This document shows positions 14,179 to 26,434 of a stretch of DNA of 64,000 nt, piece by piece. The notes beneath the pieces are model-generated. The model did not search any database and had not been told where the DNA came from. It saw nothing but the letters and a program-made list of their open reading frames with translations. The translations under genes and the position numbers were made by a program. Each line of letters begins with the position of its first letter. Within the stretch, counting starts at the first letter, position 1. This DNA is from Lepturacanthus savala (lineage: Eukaryota; Chordata; Actinopteri; Scombriformes; Trichiuridae). The stretch lies in NCBI GenBank assembly GCA_030544235.1, contig CM060471.1, positions 3,689,848 through 3,753,847 of the forward strand, written 5' to 3'.

Positions 14179-14237
14179 GTGATTTGATTAGTTTGTAGTT
14201 TCTATGGTGATTTGATTAGTTTATGGTTTCTATGGTG
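14179..14237 (+). repeat. Two-copy tandem duplication, about 28 bp
   Basis: GGTGATTTGATTAGTTT, then G(T/G)AGTTTCTAT-like sequence, occurs twice in a row with one or two differences. Confidence 0.8.
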
Positions 14238-14693
14238 GGTGAAACAATACTTCAAATTTAGACTGAAACAGAAATGTCCATGGTAAGTAGCCTGACATGA
14301 CAAATCTAACTAAGCTCATTTTAGCTGATGAGATGGCCCATTTTATAGATTTGTAGGGCCGAAATAATTATATTTTAACGTATAAATCTAACACAAAATG
14401 ATAAGAAACAGTCATTATTAATCATAAATATGCATGGAAAAAACATATTTGGTATTGTGATATTGTCCCAAGTGATTTATCAAAAGGTGGCCCAATTTAC
14501 CTGATGTTACCCTATATAAATACTGTCACATGTTTCAAAACTCTCAATCCAAAAAGAAACACACACATCCCATAGTCTGAACCTGAGCTTCAAAACCAGC
14601 CATCAGGACTTCTGTGAAGTTGTGATGTCACAACTATATAGTCACCCCCAACCCCCCAGTCACACCCTTTCAAATCTTATTATAGACAAGACT

Positions 14694-15148
14694 TAGTGAT
14701 GCACCGATCAGCATTTTTTGGCCCGATCACCGATAACGATCACCAAAAAACTTGATCTGCCGATTGCCGATCACTGCCGATCACAGAAGGAATTTTAAAT
14801 TTCCATACCTTTCATCTAGCAGAGGGTGCGCTGTTTATAGAAATAAAACTATCAATTATTTAACTATATTTTAAAAAGTACAGAAACAGAAACTGTCCAT
14901 CTGGGCCAATAAGAAGCCAGGGCTGTCGGGACATGTGCTGGCAATAAATACAATGCAGCCAATGGCCTCGCTGTTGCCAGGCAGAAAACACTCCTTCTAG
15001 TACACGCCCCCTCACGTGTGCGCTGTGGAACTAAAGCAGAGGATTATCAGGATTGGTCGAAAATTACAGTTTTTAGAAAAATCATGTCACGATTGGATAG
15101 TTGCTTTATGGCCCGCCTCCACACAACGAAAACAGGAGAATGGACTGC

Positions 15149-15186
<38 letters not shown>

Positions 15187-15375
15187 CAGTCCATCCCTGG
15201 ATGCACCTATTGTTTTGTAGCGTGTTTGTCCATCTGAAAGTGGTCGCTAATAATTTACGTTCATTTTTCACGTGATCTGCTTTTTTATCGGCATGTTTTT
15301 CCGATCGCCGGTCAGGCTATTTTTAGGCAATATCGGCCGATTGTGATCGGCAGCCGATCGATCGGTGCAACATTA
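14694..15375. mobile_element. hAT-like non-autonomous element, 682 bp
   Basis: The ends are TAGTGATGCACCGATC and, read inward from the right, TAATGTTGCACCGATC. They are flanked by an imperfect 8-bp duplication, ACAAGACT (14686-14693) and ATAATACT (15376-15383). GATCGGC/GCCGATC motifs are repeated subterminally at both ends. A (GA)n tract lies at about 15152-15183. No transposase. Confidence 0.8.
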
Positions 15376-16679
15376 ATAATACTCTTATAAGTGTTATAGA
15401 ACGGGATGATTCCATGAGTGGCCACTAGGAAAAACCAGCGTGCTATCGAGAAACGGTACCTTATCCAGGTTTTATAATACATCCATGGTCAAACCCAGGA
15501 AAAGTGCATGATATGGGACCGTTAAGACACACTGACACAAAAAAACAAACAATTAACATCTGACTTTCTGTGATATTAGGCCTTTAAAACAATACTCAGG
15601 TGTCTGTATGAACAGTGATAGAGGTTTTCTTCACTGTTCTCTTCCTGTTCACACTGAATGCGATCCTTCAAATTTGCTTTTAGTGTAAGTGATGGAGGAC
15701 AAAATCGACAATGTGTCCACGAAGTCATTTAAAAGACAGATGTGAAGCTGATATGACGCTTCAGCAGCCTGATCTAGTCATATCAAGTGGATATCTGCCA
15801 TTTACAGTCTAATTCCCTCTTCGTGTTTCCATGTTGAGCTGTAGTGGCAGTATAGTAACAAAAAGATGGTCTTTACTAAAAAGACTAACATTAAAAGATG
15901 TCTACTTTTTGAATTTTGATCTCAGAATTTAATAGTATTTTTTATGTAACAGACTACTGAAACTCCATATTAGCTTCAGCATTTTGTCACATTGAAAGAA
16001 CATTATGAAAGATCTGCTGATGGTGAGGATGGTGAGTCTGAATGATTACAGTAAGAGAAACCTGGTTCATTGTTCATTTGTGTCCTGACTGCTGTTTAAA
16101 CGCACACTTGAGAAATTGTGCAGAACTCTTTCACCTTCACTGTAATGACACGTGATGAGCTGGTGGCTCCTAAGACTTTCAATGCTCCACCTCTTCATCC
16201 TCCCTCTTCATCTCTGCCTTTCCACTGCTGCCACTCTCTTTCTACCGATCTCTTGTATTAAAACGCACACGCACACAGACGCATGCACTCACACACATGC
16301 GTCATCCCTGCGTTTTGTATTAGGAGGGAACATCATGTCTTTTCATAGAAGTCCTACTTGAATTTCTTCTTACATGATGAGATTTCTCCGTCTCGGCTCA
16401 CCCTGTCCCTGCATAATGAGATTTCTTTTTCTGTGTCTGATTCTTTCTCGTATGTTGGTAATTGCGAGGGGAAGCAAGTCAGCAGCTTCATATATTTATG
16501 TACGTCGGGGGGACCATCTCTCTATCAAAGTCTCTCTCTCTCCTCTGCTGATTGATATTCTGTAGCAGTAGAGAGCAGCAGCAGCAGCAGCATCATTTGG
16601 TCCGTTGTCAGGGAAGGGGCACCTTGGTTACGGCGTTGTCAACCTGGTTGCCTAGCGTGATCGGCTAGTCACTCGGTTT

Positions 16680-17000
16680 CCAAGCAGCTCCACTCTCCTC
16701 CTTTTTTTGTTCATCTCATCCATCCTCCTTTTTTCCTGTCCTCTTTTCCTCTCCTCCTGTTCTGCCCTCAGCGGGGACAGATGATGCTCTCCTCCCTATT
16801 GTCATCTCCAGCCTCGCTTTTCTTTGTTCTCGACATGACATTCCTCACATCTCTCCCCTCTTCTACCGTTCTCGTCTCTTTCATTTTACTCCTCGATTCC
16901 TCCTCTTTATCATCCCTTCTCCTTCATGCTTCATCTTCATCGTTGTCATCTCACCTCTCTTTGTCTCCTCCTCTGTGCCTTTGAATCCATTTCTCACCTC
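16680..17000 (+). other. Pyrimidine-rich tract
   Basis: C/T-rich with repeated TCATCT, CTCCT and TCTCCTT words. A short (CAG)n lies upstream near 16576-16590. No gene is recognised. Confidence 0.6.
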
Positions 17001-18773
17001 ATCTCATCTCCTTCTTTGTTAATTCCTCGTCTTTTTTATTGGTCTTTTGTTCATTACAGAGGAATTTGTTTTTCCGTCGCTTGGTTTGTAAATGAAAGCA
17101 GAATGCTTCCTCTGTTTTGGTTGTATTGTAGCAGACCTCATATGTCTCCCTGGGACTCTTTCAGTGTTAAAGTGTCACATCCATTGGGACCTGTCATTAA
17201 AATAAACCATTGGATCATCTGTTGACTTTTACATGTGTTTGAGTTCATGCAGTTTGTGGCAGGATGAAAATCCACAGGAATATAAAACATGTTGTTCACA
17301 TGCAAGTCAGGCCAGCAAACACATTTAACCCTTTGAGTCTTGAGTTATTTCATCTGTTATTGGAAACTTTTGATTTTGATTTTATATATTACATAAAAGA
17401 ATGTTTGGTATCTTTTTTAGTACACCATCATTTATATGACCTGACAATTATTTAATCATCATACAAAAAACATCAAATTTTATTTGAAAAGTTGTGCTTT
17501 TTATTATATAGATTGATTGAAGCATCTCTAAGGTTGCAAATCCAAGCCCAGATAGTAATGTAAACATATCAACATACAATTTAGGTAAAATCAGTTAATT
17601 TTTCCTTCAATCTCTTCTCTGTTCTCTTCTCTAAAAGTCTTAAGTGTTTGAAAACTGTCTTTGTCTACTCTTCGTCTCCTTTCTTTCTCCCTGAAATGTT
17701 TAGCCTGTAGAGATCAATCAGTGGATTCAGACATTTTGTTCTTTTTCAGAAATGGAAAAAATGACCGAATGAAGATATCAAAAGGATTGCAATGTCTACA
17801 CACAATCATTCCTACTTTTGCCAGCACAGTGCATAAACATTGGAACATTGTTTTTATTTCAAATATATACCGTCCTATCTCAGGTTTTACTCGGTCTATC
17901 TACATCAAACAAAAACTAGAATGGAGGCCAGCATGCTCATCAGAAATTGTTGGCGATGCTTTTTATGTTGCCACTTCCTGAAAGAGTCACGTGATGTAAT
18001 GATGCTGGAGGTAATTTGTGATTTAGGATGGGTCAAATCTTCACCCTGATTAGTAAACAGCTTTCCACACTACATGATATGCATCAAAACAAAACCATTA
18101 TCACATAAGCACAAGATCTCCACATCCAATCACTATATATAAAAATTGAGCAGGAGAGTTCCTATTGTAAGATGTTTTTTTTTTTCATGTGTTGCCAGTG
18201 TGAAATTGAAATAAACCTAATCACCAATGCTCTAAGAACCACTGCAGAAAAACAAGGCCAGAAAACCATAGTGTGTGTTGTTCCTTGCTGGTGTGTAGTG
18301 GTATTGAAATACAAGTTTCATCCAGTACACAACACTCCTCCTCCTCCTCCTCTTCAGTTTTCTCTTTGGTCATCTTTCCCCTTGTTGCCAAAGGGAAGCG
18401 TGTGTCACGGCCTGCTAAGTGACTGTACTGCAGGTGTCGGCTGATGACACACTGGGGCTGGGAGGCTGCAAGACATCAAACACTGAACATTCATTCATAC
18501 ATTCTAGTCATTCTCTGCAGCCATCAACATGATGTCTGACCTGGTCTGTGGTTATGTCCTCCGGAGTTTCTGTTGCCAGAAGTAGTGATGATGAGGGATT
18601 GGATTCAAATACCTATACTTGTTTTAATTAAGTGTGTGTGTATGCACACTTTGGACACTTCTTCTTTGGACACTTGTGTGAGCATGGCCGTGTGTGTCGG
18701 GGCTAAAGAGAAAAAAATTTGTCTTTTTAGCAAGACTACATGTTTTCTGTGCAGTCAAGCTCAATAAAGCTCA

Positions 18774-18775
18774 AT

Positions 18776-18834
<59 letters not shown>
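18774..18834 (+). repeat. (TG)n microsatellite
   Basis: Nearly uninterrupted, followed by a short GA-rich stretch. Confidence 0.96.
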
Positions 18835-18836
<2 letters not shown>

Positions 18837-20130
18837 ACTGAAAGAGAGAGAGAAAGAGTGTGTGTGGCAGAAAGAGGAGGATCTTGTAGCTGCTTGAAAA
18901 CCTTATTAAGGCATCAAAAACCCGCAACTCTTCACTGCAGTGCAGAACAAGGGTGAGAACTGATGGATTCAACAACGTTGACTCTTCACATCGAGATCAT
19001 TTATGAAAAAATAAGAAAGACGCATATAAAAAAAACACCACACAAACCCACACTCATAGCAGTCGGCAGTGCAACACACACAAATCCCAGTTATGTTGAT
19101 AAGCGTTGATATGAATGTGATTTTCTTCTTCTCTGTGTTACATCTATATTCTGTTTGGGTTCCTGTTCTCTGTGTTCTCTGGCGCTCTATTTAAAAGGCA
19201 GATTTCACTGATCTCTCTGCATTGGTCGTTTGCTTTCATGCCTCATGCTCATTGGCTGACATCAGGCTCTAGTGCAGCCAGCCAGAAAGCCGCTCTGCAG
19301 CTGTTAGTGATGGGCAGATTATACACCACCGCACTGTTACTCACACTCACACACACACACACACATCCATATAGGCGATATACACACCGTGATATGTACA
19401 GGACGTGAACGTGTTAAAATAATCATGCACACGCTCTTCATACAATTTTCACTTACTGGCTCAGTAATATATACTACTCCGACTACTACTTCTACTAGTC
19501 AGTCACTTTTAAATCTCCACAGCTGCTTTGTAAACAGCAGAATGCTACAATGCTACATGCTACCATGGTTATGCTGTGGTTGTCTTGGCTCTGATTGCTG
19601 CCTTATGTGATAGGACATGTCAGGTTGTTTTCTGGTAAAAGTTGTTTTTGGTTTAACCTCTTGCCGGTGGGCTGTTCCGTGTCGTTTTTGTTTGTTTGTT
19701 TGTTTGCTGCATGGTGTGAACACAGCCTCATTCCAATCTGTCTCTGCTGTTGTTGCTCTCTGCACACTCAAGGCCTTTAAACCACACTGATTCTACAGCA
19801 GGAATCAAACTCTCACCCTCACAACACACACTCCACCTCTCATCGTCCTGCACTCCTCAGGGTGGCTGCTCAGCTCCGTTCAGCAGGGTTCATCCAGGGT
19901 TGTATGGGATGACCCGAGTCACTGGTTAGTTCCTTTCTTGTGTCTCGGTCACTTCGTTGGTCCTATCAGTAGAATCCTGTCAGCAGGTCAGACAGACAGA
20001 GTGACACCAGTCTGCAGTGATAGTAGGAGCTGCTATTGATCCTGTTGGATGCTGCACTCTGTTGTAAATATGACATTCACTGTCCTTTGTTCTCTCTGTC
20101 CCTTCTTGCTGCTCACTGTGGCTAATAAAA

Positions 20131-20131
<1 letters not shown>

Positions 20132-20176
<45 letters not shown>

Positions 20177-20322
20177 AATGCTCACTACTGCCTCCGGTTA
20201 CTATGGCAACAGACTCACCAGACACTTAGTTTCCCCATCCCTATCATATGTATGTTTTTCTTGAGTGAATACTCAGTGTGTGTGCTTTTCTTTTTTTTTC
20301 TGTATTTGTGTGTGTGTGTGCA

Positions 20323-20353
<31 letters not shown>

Positions 20354-20493
20354 GTGTGTGTGTGGACAGACTACAGTAGCTCTGGTTATTAATATGCTTG
20401 CTGATAATAACCAGTGCAGGTAGACAGATCCCACTGAGAACAGGAAGTTAGTTAGTCGTTAGTTTTCGTTTGTTCTTTACATCGCATCTTCTT

Positions 20494-20524
<31 letters not shown>

Positions 20525-20540
20525 GGTGTGTGTGGGTGGG
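20132..20540 (+). repeat. Cluster of (TG)n microsatellites
   Basis: TG runs lie at 20132-20175, 20307-20364 and 20494-20540 with unique DNA between. An RFX-like site lies between the first two. Confidence 0.93.
20197..20210 (+). promoter_or_regulatory. RFX X-box-like site
   Basis: GTTACTATGGCAAC is close to the RFX palindrome consensus (GTTRCC and GGYAAC halves with a 2-nt spacer). Only a motif match. Confidence 0.3.
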
Positions 20541-20949
20541 GGGATATGTTAATGATCTATATGCAGATGAACAATTGAGACTCTAGAGCCACCAGCAGAA
20601 ACAAAAGCCTCTTCGCAGACAGTCAAAATCACTAGTGGATTTTGACTATTTACACATGCAACTCATCTTTCACCTTTTCACAAGGCATGGGAATGCCAAT
20701 AAAAACAATTGGAGTCCTGTCAAATGTGTGGCATTTCACACCTGTGACTATTCACACAGCTCTTCCCAGTAATGTTTTTGCTGTTACCCTTCTCTGCAAA
20801 TCATTTTTCTAAGTCTCGAACAGGGAAACTGCCAGAGCAAATTTCCCAGATAAATTATTCTGGCTTGCATTCAAACATGAATTCTTCCAGGAAAATTGCT
20901 GGTACATTCATGGGAATTATTTCTATTATCATGCTTTTGTAATGGATTT

Positions 20950-21053
20950 GTTATTATTGTCTCTTGTACTTAGTTTTTTTTGTATGGCTTTGATCATTGC
21001 TTTGGCCAACTGCGGTTATTTGAAATGTGCTACATAAATAAAGTTAACATTGA
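20950..21053 (+). mobile_element. LINE 3' end fragment
   Basis: GAAATGTGCTACATAAATAA followed by AGTTAACATTGACC is the typical terminal block of a fish non-LTR element. The upstream part is AT-rich and unrecognisable. Confidence 0.4.
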
Positions 21054-21189
21054 CCACTTGCTGTGTATGTGTGTGGTGGCTGCAGAGAGCTGCAGCACAT
21101 AAGGTTTGTGGTTAGAGCTGCTGTTACTTCACCACACACACACACACACACACAAAGAGTGACATCATCAGCTTGTATAGAGGTAGACG

Positions 21190-21420
21190 ATAGAGCTGAA
21201 CCGTCTTGAAAAATCATCCGATTGCATATATTTTGACTGATATTGCAGTTGCAATATGATTTGACATAAATTTGGTTTTATATATTTACATGTAGAGAAA
21301 ATAATCATACTTACCTCAGCATTGTCATTTTCACTAAAATACATATGAAAATGATTGTGATGTGATTTTTGCAGGGATCTGTACCAAACAAATGTATTTC
21401 CTTAAGTCTGTAGAATATGA
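21190..21420 (+). mobile_element. Probable hAT MITE fragment
   Basis: GATAGAGCTGAACCGTCTTG, then AAAAATCATCCGATTGCAT and TTGACTGATATTGCAGTTGC, resemble the left part of fish hAT elements that begin TAGGGCTGAACGAT. The right end is not clear. Confidence 0.4.
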
Positions 21421-23121
21421 TGTGTATGCCAAGACATGCTTTATTGGTCCTTGTACTGTATGTGGAGTGTCTGCTTCACATCAAACCTGGTGTTCTCAGG
21501 TGAAAGTAACAGCACTCCCCCTGCTTTGAGTTTAAATGCATGTTAGCCGTGGCAGTAAATGGATAAAGTTGGAGCACAGTATTTGTGCATCTGTTGCAGT
21601 TGAACAGCTGTTTCCAGCAGCTGGATTAATGTTAGCTACACTGAACACACACATCACTCCATCATGTAGATCAGGTCTACACATTATTCAAAATAAAAGC
21701 AGCCAGACTAAAGGCTGTCTCAGGGCTACCTGTTTTAGAAGTGTACAACAACTTTGTATAATTGTGTGAAATATAGGTCATATCAGTGGTTAATATGAAG
21801 GATTGAAATAAAATGAATGTGCCCATAATTTTAAGTATTTATTTCATTTCCCATTTAATTGTATTTATTATTTTTTTTATAGTTATTTCATAATTTTTGT
21901 ATTTCCCCTCATTTACATGAGTTGGAAATGCAAATGAAATATAATAATACTTATAATAACATAAAGGAGGAACTACAGACATAAATATGGTTAGGGAAAT
22001 AAATGGGTGGGGTGGGAGTAATCAAGAAATGATTACAGAAATAAATGAAAACATATCAGAGTAAATATATAAAATGGGAAGTAAAATAATCTGGGGTATT
22101 AATGGAAAGATATTGTCCATATACTAAACTTTACTGTGGAAAACCACACAGTCCATTTTCTCCCAGTATCATACACTAATAACCAGCCCAGTGGAATCCA
22201 TCCATCCATTAAGGACTGAATGTTTTCTGTTAGGAAACGTTGATGTGTCGTAACCTGAGGGTTAGAAGCTGTTGTGTGTATTGGTGTTTGATCTGTGACC
22301 CAGTGAGCCTGTAACTCACTGTCCCTGCATGGCCTGGTACTGGCCCTGGGCCAGCAGGCAGTGTGAGATTGACTTTTAATGACCTGAGCTGACATACTAT
22401 AGGCTGTAACGTGACAAATGTATGTGTGTGTATTTGTGTTAAAGTGTGGCTAGTCTACTGTTGCCTTAAGCTTTGTGACATAAATTTCATCATCAAAGGG
22501 TGTACAAGTGTCCACATGCCTCCAAGTTTTGGTGACAGTGCAGACTAATTCTCTTTCAAGGATTCGTCCTGTCGTCTGGTCGCCAACCCGCTGCACATGT
22601 GTGAAACATGGACTCCATCAAGCAGCTTAAACAGAACCACTGCACGTCTGCGGCATCCACAGATGTCCATGTATGCATCTGTCTGGGAGTATAGTCGAGG
22701 CTTTACTGGAACACACACTAACACACGCACAAGTTGCTGGTGTTACTGATCAGCTGGTGTCCTGTTGACTCGGGACTCTGATCTGAACGAGCTGCTGGTT
22801 GCTGGTAGTGAACACAGATGTTAAAGACAGGAATTAAACATTCCTGGTGAAGTTTTTTGTTTTTATTTCTTCAGCAGAGTAATACAGATCACTTTCTTTT
22901 TTTGAACTCCACAGCAGCCTACATCATGAAAGCAGCATGTCTAAAGTCTCCTTGTGATGCATTCAGGCTCAGGATTCAGCTCGGTCACCAAGGTTTAAGC
23001 AGCATTCAGAGCCCAACACAGTGTTGCATGTCAAACAGAAGAAGAGCGTAAAACTATAAATTAGTGTTGCAGTTGTTGGAAACAGGAGCCTGTCTACAGC
23101 CTGTGGGGACAGCTGTATTAA

Positions 23122-23586
23122 CCTCTTATTACATAGTGTAATAAGAGGCAACAATTTTTTTAAGCTAGGTTTTTACAGCTAGGCATGAAAAGGGGGCTTT
23201 TATTTTCATAGGACATGCAATTTATCCTGGTCACATGACCAGGATATCCTATTTACCAGTCCCTTTTGCAGATGGACATTTGACATGTGAGCATCACTGT
23301 CTCACAAATGAAGGTCTTTTATGTAGAATTTGGGAAAATTTTGAATTTAATAATTTTTGTTTCTAATATGCTAAAATGATTTGTTGCCATATGGAAACAA
23401 TATGCAATAATGCATATAACCTAATGAAGTCCTATTAACTTACACAGCATGAAACTATCCTGAGACTGTCTCTTGAGACAACTTTTTCTTATATTTCTTA
23501 AATATATCTATTATTTTGGCCATTTAACTCATGTAAACATTCAAAACATTTTACCATGTGTAAGTAATATTTCATGCAATAGAGAG
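23122..23586 (+). mobile_element. TTAA-flanked MITE, copy E, 465 bp
   Basis: TTAA lies on both sides (23118-23121 and 23587-23590). The right end reads TTTCATGCAATAGAGAG. The left end has been remodelled into a 12-bp palindrome (see findings). The body shares blocks with the copies at 25.1, 37.7, 39.1, 53.2 and 54.8 kb, including the CATGACCAGGATATCC stretch and a GTTGCCATATGG-type palindrome. No coding capacity. Confidence 0.8.
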
Positions 23587-23962
23587 TTAATTACAATAGA
23601 AATGTGCAGTGTGTGAGACAGACAGCTGACAAGTACTGCTGAAATGTGTAAACTAGGATAAAACTGAGTTGCTTTATTAATAAATGACAGGTAGAAGTGA
23701 AAATTGCATAACACTTCCACTTTTTCTTTGACTTAGTTTGAGGAGAGAAATGCTATAGAATAATAAGAATTTCTTAAAAGGATTTATCTCTGACTCACTC
23801 CTTTTTCAGTATCATTTGTGCATTTTAATTGCAGGAATGTGTTTGTATTCGGAGAAACAAGACTGGGTCACCTCCTTATAAATGTTCTGGTGTTCCTGTA
23901 TGAAACACAATAGGACATTTCATTTATATGTTGCCAAACAACACTGCATTTCTTACATTTTC

Positions 23963-24083
23963 GGGTCAGTGACAATATAATGTGGTGTAACCCTAAAAAC
24001 TTAGTACCAGTTAATATCTCTTTTAAAAAGGTTTAAAAAGATTTTAAAAAAACACATGCTATCAAGTTTTATATTTTAAGTGG

Positions 24084-24085
<2 letters not shown>
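23963..24085 (+). mobile_element. Partial GGGTCRGTGAC element running into a (TA)n tract
   Basis: It begins GGGTCAGTGACAATATAATG and keeps the TAACCCTAAAAAC, TTAGTACCAG and TTTAAAAAGGTTTAAAAA blocks of the family. The homology ends in a long TA repeat (24086-24149), and no right terminus was found. Confidence 0.6.

Positions 24086-24149
<64 letters not shown>
24086..24149 (+). repeat. (TA)n microsatellite
   Basis: Replaces the right part of a partial GGGTCRGTGAC element. Confidence 0.96.
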
Positions 24150-24154
<5 letters not shown>

Positions 24155-24429
24155 TGTGCTGCTTTGGGCTTCAGATTTCGCCTATTTTTATATAGTAAAT
24201 CTGTTTTGGTGTGAAATGCATTCTGCGATACTTAAATCTGTCTTATTTAGTGTCAAAATCCATAAATAGTAGAAAAAATGCAGGTCAATAATAGTGATAG
24301 GAAGTACATGTGCTAATTAATGTTTCTGAACATTATTGAAATGCCTTCACACTGACAGAACAAGCTGCTAATTAAAGGGAACTGAGGACAGATGTTAATT
24401 ACACCCAGCTAAAGTGAAACGGACACAGA

Positions 24430-24880
24430 GTGACAGGCAGAGGTGAACCTTTGTTGTCTGGAGGGAAATCGGAGATGAAGGGATGGATAGAGGCGCGTGA
24501 GAGTGATAGATCGGACGAGGAGTGTCCTGGAATGACTGAGGCCGATGCAGCTGAAGCGGAGCGAGAGAGCGGTAACGAGCGGAGGCGGAGATGTGGAGTG
24601 AGATGTGGAGGCTGATGGATGGAGGTGGTAATGAACAGAGGGAGAGGCTGCAGCAACAGTAAACAAAGGAGGACAGAGTGACGTCGCTGCAAGACTGATC
24701 ACTCAGTTGACTGCAGCGGTGCATTATGGGAGAAGGGGGAGGGGGAACAAGGGGAGATGCACCCGTTGATCCCTCCCCCTCCCCTATTTTTCCTGTCTGC
24801 TTATGGAGGTAGGAGCGGAGGAGGGGGTGGTTATATAGGCGGAGGAATGAGAGAGCGGGGAGTAAAGATGCTCTCATCCA
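24430..24880. promoter_or_regulatory. Promoter-like, CpG-containing patch
   Basis: CpG is clearly more frequent than in the surroundings. There is a CRE-like GTGACGTCGC (24679-24688), a GCATTATGGGAGAA motif, runs of GGGGGAGGGGG, and a TATA-like GGTTATATAGG near 24829-24839 readable on both strands. It lies 1.4-1.8 kb before the jmjd1c exon. Direction and activity cannot be determined here. Confidence 0.3.
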
Positions 24881-25097
24881 CTCACTGGGTGGTATGTGTA
24901 TAGGAGGAAGACGGTTTTCTGTGCTACAGTAAAACATGAAGGTGTGTAGTGCTGTAAAATCATTTTTAGATGTAGAGAAAAAAAGAACGAAATTGTAAAT
25001 GCATTTATGAATAGTCTCAAAAACTAACACAGATGAAGTTCACAATTTGCAAGTTTTGTAAATGCAAGTTCGTTTGTATGTTTTTGATGAAAATTGT

Positions 25098-25521
25098 AAA
25101 TACTTGCATAGTCTTGCCACATGGCAACAGTTACTTTATCTTCATATTTCTAAAGAGCTCTGATATAGCTCTGGTGTTTATTCAGAATTTTCCACCAAAT
25201 AAAAACAATTAACTATCTGGGGTGATAGTTGTTTTTTTGTTTTTCTTTTGATGAGTTGATCAATTTTGTCAATTTTTTGAGTTTTTTTTCTATAAAAGAT
25301 TTGTTGCTATATGACAACACTGTGTATGTAAATATGTAAAATTCCTAGTGCTTACAACCTAATGGAGTCCCATTGACTTACATAGCATGAAACTATCCTC
25401 ATACTTTGTTCACAACTTTTATAACTTACACATTTTTAATATATCTTTTATTTAATTAAAGTAATAAAAACATTCAAATAATTTTTTACCATGACTAAGC
25501 AGTATTTCATGCAATAGAGGG
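25098..25521 (+). mobile_element. TTAA-flanked MITE, copy D
   Basis: The right end is clear: ATTTCATGCAATAGAGG before TTAA (25522-25525). The left end has decayed, so the start is approximate. The stretch TTGCATAGTCTTGCC and the following ACTTTATCTTC match the left ends of copies C and F. Confidence 0.7.
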
Positions 25522-25794
25522 TTAAATCAGCACACCCACACATATATTTAAAACAAGGCATATTATATGAAATAAATGAACCTTAGTTCTTTTACATTTA
25601 TATACAATAATACATATTTTGTGAGTATAGAACTATTTTTGCAGACTTATTTCCATAGAAACCCTAAATACCTTAGTAAATCCTTGTTTATGTGTGAGAG
25701 ACTGACTCTATAATCTGCTGTTTACTTCAGTTGCATTATATAATATATAATATAACAATGTGCTGAAGAGATATTTTGTTTGAAAGTGATTTCT

Positions 25795-26098
25795 CCTTTA
25801 ATTGCTTCTGTTGCTTTCTCTCATCATTTTCTTCTCCTTTTCTTTTTTCCTGCCCACTTCTCTTTCTCCTCCCTTTTCCTCCCAGTCTGCTTCCTCTTCC
25901 CTTTCTTCTTGTTTCCTTCTTTTTGTTCCTGTCTTCACCTCTACTACTGTACTTTTCCTCTTTTTTCTTATCTCATTCTCCTTCTCTCTCTTTACCTTCT
26001 TCACCGTGTTTCTTCTGTTTTTCCTCTTCTCATCTTCTTCCTCTGCTACAACATGTTCTCCTCCTCTATCATCTTCCCCTTCTTTTTTCCATCTAATG
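25795..26098 (+). other. Polypyrimidine tract upstream of the jmjd1c exon
   Basis: About 300 nt of almost pure C/T on the + strand ends 130 nt before the exon acceptor. It could bind PTB-type splicing factors or form triplex DNA. Open frames through it are low complexity and not genes. Confidence 0.7.
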
Positions 26099-26227
26099 AC
26101 TGTTATTATGTGTTGGGGAAGCAGGTGTTTAATGGTTTAATGTGTGTCCTGATGTTAAAGGGAGTGTCTCCACTGCTCTCAGACTGGATGTCAGTACTGA
26201 ACACTCTGCTCTGCGTGTCATGTGCAG

Positions 26228-26434
26228 GTATACGTGGAATTTGACGACCAGGAGTGGGAGAAGCGAGAGTGGGTGAAGGTCTATGAGGATTTCCAGCTGT
26301 TTCTGCTGGAGCACCAGCTGGTCTGGGCCAAGAGGAAGGAGGGAGCAGCAGGAGGAGGAGGAGCAGGAGCAGGTGGAGGAGCAGGAGGCCTGCTGCAGGG
26401 AACCAAGGCCAAACACATACAGTGGCCTGCCCTG
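26228..26434 (+). CDS. jmjd1c: JMJD1C (KDM3 family) coding exon, second coding exon of the long isoform
   Basis: This internal exon has 207 nt (69 codons) and is in phase 0 at both ends. The acceptor reads tgtgcag before GTATAC and the donor is CCTG then gtaaga. The peptide begins VYVEFDDQEWEKREWVKVYE and ends AKHIQWPAL. That is the pattern of the N-terminal region of vertebrate JMJD1C; the paralogue KDM3B is more divergent here. JMJD1C is a nuclear JmjC-domain protein of the KDM3 histone H3K9 demethylase family and a nuclear-receptor and chromatin cofactor. The catalytic domain lies far downstream, outside this window. Residues 38-57 form an Ala/Gly-rich, low-complexity insert encoded by GGA/GCA repeats, where mammalian JMJD1C has a short non-repetitive linker. 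The first coding exon was not found upstream. Teleosts can carry two copies (jmjd1ca and jmjd1cb), and which one this is cannot be told here. Confidence 0.93.

Noticed and set aside
17321..17345. TTAACCCTTTGAGTCTTGAG, considered as another TTAA-type element end
   Set aside because: No matching inverted end before TTAA was found within about 1 kb.
24395..25030. 211-codon - strand frame, Ser/Pro/Leu-rich
   Set aside because: Reverse complement of the purine-rich promoter-like patch. Two other - strand frames are open over the same stretch, pointing to composition.
25776..26244. Three overlapping + strand frames of up to 154 codons rich in Phe/Leu/Ser
   Set aside because: Produced by the polypyrimidine tract. 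All three frames are open because C/T-only sequence contains no stop.
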